A program made the translations under genes and the position numbers. The notes under the pieces were generated by a model. It was given only the letters and a program-made list of their open reading frames with translations. It made no database searches and was not told where the DNA came from. This document shows, one piece after another, positions 27,738 to 33,059 of a stretch of 33,059 nt of DNA; within the stretch, counting starts at the first letter, position 1, and each line of letters starts with the position of its first letter. The stretch covers positions 1-33,059 of the forward strand of contig CANFLV010000032.1 of assembly GCA_947448025.1 (NCBI GenBank), written 5' to 3'. Source of the DNA: Oxalobacteraceae bacterium (GTDB lineage: Bacteria; Pseudomonadota; Gammaproteobacteria; Burkholderiales; Burkholderiaceae_D).

Positions 27738-30053
27738 TCATAGCTCTTTGCTACGGCTGAATCGCTCGAGGTGCACCGGCACGTACTTGTGCCAAGGCGT
27801 ACCGGCGAAGGGGTCACGATCGGTGGTGTTGGTAAGCTCGTTTACCGACACACCTCGGCGATCCAGCGTGCCGTCAGCTCGTGTGTAATCCAAGCCGTGG
27901 CCATTGGGCAGCGAGACGTGGCCTGGTTGTAATTCATCGGTCAATTCAATTGGCGCCTGCGCTGTTCCACGCTGCGTGCGAAGCTGAATCCAATCACCGT
28001 CTGTGCATCCCAGCTCGGCCGCGTCCTGTGGATGGATACGCAAGACGCCAAAACTGCCTTTCTTCATCCATTCGGGGTTACGGATGGATGTTTGGCTAGT
28101 TTCAGGACGTCGCTCACCTGCCGATAAAACGTAAGGGTAGTCTGCTCGGTGGGGTGGCAGCTTGTTGTCAATTGTTGCCAACTCGTCCAGCATTTCCTTG
28201 ATGTTTAAGTTAATTTTGTGACCAGGCAACTTTACTGCATCCCAGCTGTCGCTATATTGGCTTACGCCAAAAATAACGCCCGATGGACTGTTCAGAATCG
28301 CATCAAAGAGCCTATTCCCGCCCAGCAGCGTGGGACCGCCAAACCCGGCGCCCTTTGCCGCTACTGGTTGTGCGCGTACGTAAAGTTGGCTGATTCCCCA
28401 TAGCGATGCGGCTGGTGCCAAGTTGGCTGGCAGGCTTGGTCCCAGAGTGCGATAAAGCACCACAGGGGCAAACCGTGCCACCTTTTTGTCGCGCTTAGAC
28501 TTCCAGGCAAAGGCCAGCCCGAATGCCGTGCGTCCAAGTCGCGCAGCTGCGCGCAAGAGCGTGTAGCTGGAATCGTCCAACTCGCCCATGGCTTCTACCA
28601 GACGTGCATGAATCTCCGCTTCAGGCAAGGTGCCTGGGCGAGGGGCAAGGTGCGGGTGGCGCAAATGGAATCCATTGCGCGGAAATTCCAGATTAAAAAA
28701 CGTCGCCTCAGCTTTCTCAAACTGGCTACTAGCGGGAAGTACATAGTCGGCCTGTCGGGCAGTTTCTGTCATCGCCACGTCAATCACCACACTACACTCC
28801 AAGGCTCGCAGCGATTGGCGCATGCGCTGGCTGTCCGCCAAAGAGTGCACTGGATTGGCGCTTTCAATGAACATCGCCCGAAAGCGCTTGGGATGCTGTG
28901 TCAGTATTTCATCCGGGATCACGTTGCACGGAATCAGTCCCATGATGACCTTGGAATTGGTAACTGGGCTGTGCGTCCATTTGCGGGGTGCGGCGGGCTT
29001 GGTCGCGCCTGACGTTTTGGATTGGTTTCGGCTCGAGCTGGAGAGATTGAAGAAGGGTACGAAAGCGTTGTTGGCACCCTTCTTGGCATAGTTACCCGTC
29101 AGCAGCCAGACTAGGCGATTCAGATAGCTGTTCAAGGTAGAGTGCAAATTAATTTGCACTCCGAGATCCTCAATCATGGACACGCTTTTTGCACTGGCAA
29201 TACGTCGTGCGGCGGACCGCAGAAGCGATTCCTCAACCCCGCAGATCGTCGCATAACGTGGGATGTTGATCGCTTTCATGGCCGCTTCCACCGTGTCGTA
29301 GCCAGTGGTGTGCTCCTTGAGCCAGGCAGTCGCGACTAACTCTTCTTGTACCAGGATGGCGGATAGTGCGCTCAAACACCAGGCATCAGTGCCGGGTTTA
29401 ACGGCTAAATGGAAGTCCGCCATTTTTGCCGTCTCAGTGCGCCGCGGGTCGATCACGATCATGGCGCGATTCTGATCATTTTGAATCTCACGCAGCGTGA
29501 CACGGGTCCGGGCAAAACCATGTGATTGCCAGGGATTCTTGCCAAGAAAAACCGCCACCTCGCAATGCTCAAAGTCACCATGTACTGGCGCACCGGTCAT
29601 CTTGCCCTGCACCCAACCTTCGCCGGTCTTTTCCTGCGCCAAGGCGTTCGAGCGGAACTGAATGCCCAGTGCTTTGATGGTGCTATCGGCATACGTTCCT
29701 CCGAGGTGGTTGCCTTGGCTGCCACCACCATAATAAAGAATGCTTTCGCCGCCGTGTCTCTGCTTGATCGCAACGAACTTCTCCGCAATCTCGCGGATCG
29801 CGGTTTCCCAATCGATGTTTTCGTAGCTACCGTCGGGCTTACGGCGTTTGGGTGTATCAATGCGGTCAGCACCGTTTTGGTAGAAATCCATACGCTGCGA
29901 CTTCTCGCAGATGTATCCCTGTGAGATGGGGTTGGACTTGTCACCCTTGATCTTGGTGATGCGTTCCCCCTCAGTTTTGATTTCCAGACCGCAGTTGAGC
30001 GAGCAAATGATGCAAGCCGTTTTTTTCCATTCGTCTGTTTTTGTGGCTTCCAT
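27738..30053 (-). CDS. Molybdopterin-dependent oxidoreductase of the DMSO-reductase/formate-dehydrogenase superfamily
   Basis: 771-residue single-subunit enzyme. The start is placed at ATG 30051-30053, after a GAGGACG ribosome site; a TTG at 30077 is also in frame. The N-terminal [4Fe-4S] motif has cysteines at residues 14, 17, 21 and 49. Bis-MGD-binding signs follow (FEHCEVAVFLGKNPWQSHGF; MIVIDPRRTETAKMADFHLA) and a C-terminal barrel domain (FGVLRIHPQDAAELGCTDGD; GHVSLPNGHG). There is no Tat or Sec signal, so it is probably cytoplasmic. At the place where formate dehydrogenases and nitrate reductases carry a Cys/SeCys metal ligand, it reads SNALAQEKTG (residues 135-144), with no cysteine. 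Substrate unknown. It is divergent from the TetR gene that probably controls it. Confidence 0.9.
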   Translation of the reverse strand: MEATKTDEWKKTACIICSLNCGLEIKTEGERITKIKGDKSNPISQGYICEKSQRMDFYQNGADRIDTPKRRKPDGSYENIDWETAIREIAEKFVAIKQRHGGESILYYGGGSQGNHLGGTYADSTIKALGIQFRSNALAQEKTGEGWVQGKMTGAPVHGDFEHCEVAVFLGKNPWQSHGFARTRVTLREIQNDQNRAMIVIDPRRTETAKMADFHLAVKPGTDAWCLSALSAILVQEELVATAWLKEHTTGYDTVEAAMKAINIPRYATICGVEESLLRSAARRIASAKSVSMIEDLGVQINLHSTLNSYLNRLVWLLTGNYAKKGANNAFVPFFNLSSSSRNQSKTSGATKPAAPRKWTHSPVTNSKVIMGLIPCNVIPDEILTQHPKRFRAMFIESANPVHSLADSQRMRQSLRALECSVVIDVAMTETARQADYVLPASSQFEKAEATFFNLEFPRNGFHLRHPHLAPRPGTLPEAEIHARLVEAMGELDDSSYTLLRAAARLGRTAFGLAFAWKSKRDKKVARFAPVVLYRTLGPSLPANLAPAASLWGISQLYVRAQPVAAKGAGFGGPTLLGGNRLFDAILNSPSGVIFGVSQYSDSWDAVKLPGHKINLNIKEMLDELATIDNKLPPHRADYPYVLSAGERRPETSQTSIRNPEWMKKGSFGVLRIHPQDAAELGCTDGDWIQLRTQRGTAQAPIELTDELQPGHVSLPNGHGLDYTRADGTLDRRGVSVNELTNTTDRDPFAGTPWHKYVPVHLERFSRSKEL

Positions 30054-30081
30054 GGCGTTCGCGTCCTCGGATAACAATTTG

Positions 30082-30135
30082 TTGATCTATTGGATAATGA
30101 GCATTATCCTATTTCAGCTGCTGAAATTATGTCAA
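30082..30135. promoter_or_regulatory. Divergent promoters with two palindromic operators (oxidoreductase / tetR)
   Basis: Rightward promoter for tetR: TTGATC 30082-30087 and TATCCT 30105-30110, with a 17-base spacer. Leftward promoter for the oxidoreductase: TTGACA (plus-strand TGTCAA 30130-30135) with an 18-base spacer to TAGGAT. Palindrome 1 is GGATAATG-AG-CATTATCC (30092-30109); palindrome 2 is ATTTCAGC-T-GCTGAAAT (30111-30127). Palindrome 1 lies across the tetR spacer and -10; palindrome 2 fills the leftward spacer. This is the expected layout for TetR repression of both genes. The binding protein is inferred, not shown. Confidence 0.7.
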
Positions 30136-30156
30136 CTAAATTTTGAGAGTAGTCCC

Positions 30157-30735
30157 ATGCGTTACACCAACGAGTACAAAGAACAAGCACGCGCAAAACT
30201 AGTGGATGCGGGAGGTCGGCATGCCAAGAAGCATGGATTCATCAACAGTGGAATGGCGGACTTGGCTGAAGCTGCGGGGGTGACGACAGGCTCTCTGTAC
30301 AAGCACTTCAACAGCAAGTCGGACCTTTTCGTCGCGATGATCACTGCTGAATTGAAGCGCACGGCTGATATGTATGGCGCTGTCGATGCGGCAGACCCAG
30401 TGGCGGTATCGCGCGCCCTGGCAGATTATCTGAGCACTAGTCATGTACAGCGCCCTGATAAAGGATGCCCACTACCATCCTTGACGCCCGAGATAGGGCG
30501 CGCCGACGATGCCGCGAAGCAGGCATTTGAGGAAGGTGTCAAAACTATTCATGTCAAGGTTGCAGCGTTGACAGGGAATTCCGACATTGCTTGGGCCGTA
30601 ATGGCACAGAACGTGGGGGCCGTCATGCTTGCGCGTGCTTTGCGTAGCGAAGCGATGCAGCGCGAACTTTTGAGCGCGGTGTGCCACGCCGGGGAGCAAC
30701 TCCTCAGCATTGACACGCGCCCACAGGAAAAATGA
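30157..30735 (+). CDS. TetR/AcrR-family transcriptional regulator
   Basis: 192-residue repressor-type protein. The N-terminal helix-turn-helix is typical: KHGFINSGMADLAEAAGVTT followed by GSLYKHFNSKSDLFVAMI (about residues 24-64). The C-terminal half is the ligand-binding helical domain (residues 70-192) and is not informative about the inducer. Two cysteines (in PDKGCPLPSL and SAVCHAGEQ) are worth noting. ATG 30157 follows a TGAGAGTAG ribosome site. Divergent from the molybdopterin oxidoreductase gene with palindromes in the shared promoter, so it most likely represses that gene and itself. Confidence 0.9.
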   Translation: MRYTNEYKEQARAKLVDAGGRHAKKHGFINSGMADLAEAAGVTTGSLYKHFNSKSDLFVAMITAELKRTADMYGAVDAADPVAVSRALADYLSTSHVQRPDKGCPLPSLTPEIGRADDAAKQAFEEGVKTIHVKVAALTGNSDIAWAVMAQNVGAVMLARALRSEAMQRELLSAVCHAGEQLLSIDTRPQEK

Positions 30736-30759
30736 GGAAGAATGAAGGAAAAATGAGGA
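30725..30759 (+). repeat. 14-bp tandem-like direct repeat at the tetR 3' end
   Basis: AGGAAAAATGAGGA occurs at 30725-30738 and again at 30746-30759, a period of 21 bases. The tetR stop codon TGA lies inside the first copy. It looks like a short duplication of the gene end. Confidence 0.8.
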
Positions 30760-30837
30760 CATGCAACGCAAAACTTACACGTCACTTTTAATGTTGCGCA
30801 AATGATTAATTTTAAGGTGTTCTTTATTTAAGCCGTT

Positions 30838-31000
30838 ATTGCGTTGGAATGATTTGAGGTCCGTCCTACGCTAGAGCATTGAGGCTATGCGATTACCCAA
30901 GCCCGTATCACAGCGGGCTTTTTTATGCCTGTGCAGCGTGCAAATGGCGAACACCAATTTAACTCTCCGACTTAACGTGGTGCTTTGATGCGGGGCGCGG
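30838..31000. repeat. Right copy of the guaA-tail repeat (candidate att plus antitoxin gene tail)
   Basis: Gap-free counterpart of 27567-27729. It begins with a guaA-like tail (ATTGCGTTGGAATGA, readable as I-A-L-E-stop against I-E-W-E-stop in guaA) although no guaA gene precedes it. It continues through a homologous terminator into the 3' end of the intact CopG-type gene. A guaA end without guaA is the best sequence evidence that this boundary arose by site-specific insertion or duplication. Confidence 0.85.
30899..30924 (+). terminator. Rho-independent terminator between tetR and copG
   Basis: AAGCCCGT and GCGGGCTT form a stem (one G-T pair) around ATCACA, followed by a T-run. It is the homologue of the guaA terminator at 27628-27653 and would now end the tetR transcript. 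Confidence 0.85.
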
Positions 31001-31279
31001 CTCAATGAGGCGACCCGTAACGTACTTATGCAGGATGCTAGCGATCAGTGTTTGATACGGCATACCTTCTTCAAGCGCCTTGACTTGAATGTCATTCAAA
31101 TCACCAGAGGACAGGCGAATGTTGACCCGCCGATCCTTGATGGCCGTGGCGGGCGCTGCTGCCTTGAATTTCGCCAGCTCGGCTTTGGTGGCAACGGACT
31201 TCAATTGACCTTTTTCAAAGGCGTCGTGGATTTCATTGTCGTAATCGACATCGTCAGTTTTCGCCTTCTGCTTCGCCAT
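30959..31279 (-). CDS. CopG/BrnA-type antitoxin-like ribbon-helix-helix protein
   Basis: 106-residue basic protein. The C-terminal half reads DRRVNIRLSSGDLNDIQVKA followed by LEEGMPYQTLIASILHKYVTG, a classic ribbon-helix-helix DNA-binding domain of CopG/BrnA antitoxins. The N-terminal part (DVDYDNEIHDAFEKGQLKSV) is the usual toxin-facing segment of this group. It starts 5 bases after the hicB stop and is clearly the third gene of the hicA-hicB operon. Normally its partner would be a RelE/BrnT-type toxin gene; none is adjacent. Its 3' end is repeated as a fragment beside guaA. Confidence 0.85.
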   Translation of the reverse strand: MAKQKAKTDDVDYDNEIHDAFEKGQLKSVATKAELAKFKAAAPATAIKDRRVNIRLSSGDLNDIQVKALEEGMPYQTLIASILHKYVTGRLIEPRPASKHHVKSES

Positions 31280-31284
31280 GATTG

Positions 31285-31704
31285 TCAGGCAATCTGCACG
31301 AAAACGCGTTTGCCAAGTACGTTGGCCGCAGCCTCGATCTGTTCAAGCTTCGAGGCGTGACGCAGATCAAACAAGCGATCAACTTGCTGCATATGCCAGC
31401 CTAAACGGCGGGCGAGTTCTGCCTTCTTGATGCCCTGATCGGTCATCGCTTGGTACACACCCAGCTTGGCACATTCCAGCGCCGATGGTCGTACGGTCTT
31501 TTGTCCGGCTGCTGGTTGATTTGCTGTAGGAAGCGGTTTGCGGGCATCAACATAAAATGACAAACCAGTTTCCAAAGCGTCGATTGCATTCAGCAGAGCT
31601 TCACCCTCATCAGCACCGAAGGTGATTGCTTCGGGTACGTCGGAAAACGTGACGAGCACGGTGCCGTCATCGGGGGTCAAGGTCACGGGGTAGTCAAACA
31701 TCAT
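31285..31704 (-). CDS. hicB: HicB-type antitoxin with C-terminal helix-turn-helix
   Basis: 139-residue antitoxin. The N-terminal partially degraded RNase-H-like HicB fold is recognised by YPVTLTPDDGTVLVTFSDVP and ALLNAIDALETGL. The C-terminal half is an XRE-like helix-turn-helix (GIKKAELARRLGWHMQQVDR) expected to bind the operon's own operator. The start is the ATG at 31702-31704 after an AAAGGAAA ribosome site; a second ATG follows directly. It lies 8 bases after hicA. It neutralises HicA and represses the operon, as known for the family. Confidence 0.92.
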   Translation of the reverse strand: MMFDYPVTLTPDDGTVLVTFSDVPEAITFGADEGEALLNAIDALETGLSFYVDARKPLPTANQPAAGQKTVRPSALECAKLGVYQAMTDQGIKKAELARRLGWHMQQVDRLFDLRHASKLEQIEAAANVLGKRVFVQIA

Positions 31705-31712
31705 TTTTTCCT

Positions 31713-31895
31713 TTACATCGTCAAACCAAGCTGTCGTTTGATCGCGGCTTCTAGTCCTTTGCCAAGCTCGATGGTACCGTGCATGGGAAGGGAAGATTGC
31801 TTGCCGTTAAGAAATACCTTCAAGTGCGAACCTTTGCCGGGCTGGAATGTTGCGCCCTGTTGCTCTAGCAATTTCTTCATCTGCTTGGAGTTCAT
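31713..31895 (-). CDS. hicA: HicA-type mRNA interferase toxin
   Basis: 60-residue double-stranded-RNA-binding-fold ribonuclease toxin that cleaves mRNA. Family features: MNSKQMKKLLEQQGATF, the catalytic-His motif GKGSHLKVF (His at about residue 24) and the C-terminal LPMHGTIELGKGLEAAIKRQ. Length and order (toxin first, antitoxin second) match classic hicAB systems. No Shine-Dalgarno is visible and the likely promoter ends only a few bases before the ATG, so the mRNA may be leaderless. Confidence 0.92.
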   Translation of the reverse strand: MNSKQMKKLLEQQGATFQPGKGSHLKVFLNGKQSSLPMHGTIELGKGLEAAIKRQLGLTM

Positions 31896-31901
31896 GGGAT
31901 G

Positions 31902-31943
31902 AGTCTAACAGGCGTGTTGTGTTTTTCAAGTGAAATGCAACAC
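31902..31943 (-). promoter_or_regulatory. Promoter and inverted repeat upstream of hicA
   Basis: Read leftward: TTGAAA (plus strand 31924-31929), a 16-base spacer, then TAGACT (31902-31907), 6 bases before the hicA ATG. GTGTTG (31914-31919) and CAACAC (31938-31943) form an inverted repeat that overlaps the spacer and flanks the -35, a fitting place for HicB binding. Confidence 0.5.
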
Positions 31944-32180
31944 ATTTGTTATTTTTTTGTGTCGCTGCGACAGCATGCCTGATGTGTTCGCGACCAAGTT
32001 GAGCGCCTGATGGCGTTCGGCCGTGACAAGCTGTCAGAACGCAGCCATCGCTCACCAATGCGCTGAACTCCTGGGCCATCCAGGTGGGCAGACCCGAGCA
32101 CGCCGACACGACTTCTTAAAGTTTGGGACGGTAACGATGGCCTGCGTGCCGGCTCTGATAAAAACAGGACTTACCAGCAC
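31944..32180. other. Gap between the hicA promoter and the LysR gene end
   Basis: No gene, RNA or repeat was recognised. Short frames on both strands read as noise. It may be island debris. Confidence 0.4.
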
Positions 32181-33059
32181 TTACCCTCCCGACTCAGACA
32201 GCAATTCCGAAATCACACTACGCAGCCATCGGTTCCCCTGGTCATGGTGAAATCGCTCATGCCAATGTTGCTTTACCGCGTATTCCGGTAGTTCGAAGGG
32301 CACTGGCAGAATCTGGAATTCTCCGCGTCCCTGCAGCACATCGCCCAAACGCTTCGGGATGGTCATGACCAGATCGGTATGCTCGACGACAAAGGCAGCG
32401 CCGAGAAAATTGGGGATTTGCATTGCGATGCGACGCTTGATACCTTGACGGGCGATTTCGCGGTCGATGATCAAGGGCGCTAAACCTGATGAACTGATAG
32501 CCGCGTGATCCTCCGCTTCGTATTGCGCCAGGCTCAGACTGCCCTTGATCCGCGGATGATGCGCGCCGACGATGCAGGCAAAATTCTGCGTGAACAAGAG
32601 TTGCTGGTAAAACCCCGCTTCCAGCTGCGGCATGAAGCCGAGCGCGAGATCCGCCTCGCCTTCGAGCAGGCGCGCGATGTCATTCGACAGCGGGAGAATT
32701 TCGATACGGATGCCGGGGGCGGTGGCGCGTAGTTTTTCCCAGAGTTTGGGCAGCAGCACTAACTGGCTGATGTCCGTCATGCAGATGCGAAAGGTGCGAT
32801 CCGACAGAGCAGGATTGAAGTCATTACGGTGGCCGACGACCAACTCCAGCGCACTGAGCGCATCCCGTACCGGGCCAGCCAGACCCATGCCAAAGGGCGT
32901 CGGCTCCATACCGTTCGAGGTGCGCACGAAGAGCGGATCGGCAAACTGATGGCGTAGCTTGGCGAGCGCGACACTGACTGCTGGCTGCCCCAGATCAAGC
33001 GCTAACGCTGCGGCAGTGACGCTGCGGGTCTTGTAAATTTCATCAAATACGGACAGCAG
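32181..33059 (-). CDS. LysR-family transcriptional regulator (start outside window)
   Basis: 292 residues are visible; only about the first ten are missing because the gene begins beyond base 33059. The N-terminal winged helix-turn-helix reads LLSVFDEIYKTRSVTAAALA and then LGQPAVSVALAKLRHQF, typical of LysR. The co-inducer domain follows (FRICMTDISQLVLLPKLWEK; LGFMPQLEAGFYQQLLFTQN; LVMTIPKRLGDVL). The FRICMTD..QLVLLPKL pattern suggests the NahR/LinR/NodD-like branch, which often responds to aromatic compounds; that is inference. The divergent target gene, if any, lies outside the window. Confidence 0.9.
   Translation of the reverse strand: MLSVFDEIYKTRSVTAAALALDLGQPAVSVALAKLRHQFADPLFVRTSNGMEPTPFGMGLAGPVRDALSALELVVGHRNDFNPALSDRTFRICMTDISQLVLLPKLWEKLRATAPGIRIEILPLSNDIARLLEGEADLALGFMPQLEAGFYQQLLFTQNFACIVGAHHPRIKGSLSLAQYEAEDHAAISSSGLAPLIIDREIARQGIKRRIAMQIPNFLGAAFVVEHTDLVMTIPKRLGDVLQGRGEFQILPVPFELPEYAVKQHWHERFHHDQGNRWLRSVISELLSESGG

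Overview
The window looks like a chromosome of a betaproteobacterium in the Burkholderiales, most likely Oxalobacteraceae (Herminiimonas/Janthinobacterium-like). This rests on moderate GC, the outer-membrane biogenesis order rseP-bamA-ompH-lpxD-fabZ-lpxA-lpxB-rnhB, a divergent ppsR/ppsA pair, and the smpB | ratA-rnfH | guaB-guaA order. Assignment is by pattern recognition only; no database search was possible.

Layout: (1) 1-8610 is a tight rightward operon for envelope assembly and lipid A synthesis, ending in rnhB and a SpoU-type RNA methyltransferase. (2) 8670-12120 holds ppsR (leftward) and ppsA (rightward), a regulator and its target enzyme, closed by a strong terminator. (3) 12121-20020 is an accessory stretch: decayed IS5-type and IS3-type transposase remnants, two MFS transporters, an SRPBCC protein, a RibD/DHFR-type reductase, an unrecognised protein with a possible duplicated alpha/beta-barrel layout, an AT-rich secreted alpha/beta hydrolase, degenerate coding traces, and a possible small structured RNA ending in a terminator. 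(4) 20021-23046 holds an NfeD-SPFH membrane pair, another SRPBCC protein and an RlmN-like radical-SAM methyltransferase. (5) 23146-27581 holds smpB, ratA, rnfH, guaB and guaA.

(6) Downstream of guaA is the most interesting part. A 3.3 kb module, made of a leftward molybdopterin oxidoreductase and a divergent TetR regulator, lies between two collinear, gap-free copies of about 155-163 bp. Each copy contains the last codons of guaA, a terminator and the 3' end of a CopG-type antitoxin gene. The right copy runs into an intact copG that follows hicA-hicB in a three-gene leftward toxin-antitoxin operon. The left copy carries only the antitoxin tail. The 3' end of guaA is a known genomic-island insertion site, so this looks like stacked or accreted insertions. 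No integrase is visible in the window. The window ends inside a leftward LysR-type regulator.

The divergent oxidoreductase/tetR promoter region holds two near-perfect palindromes placed inside the promoter spacers, which fits a self-contained repressor-regulated redox cassette.
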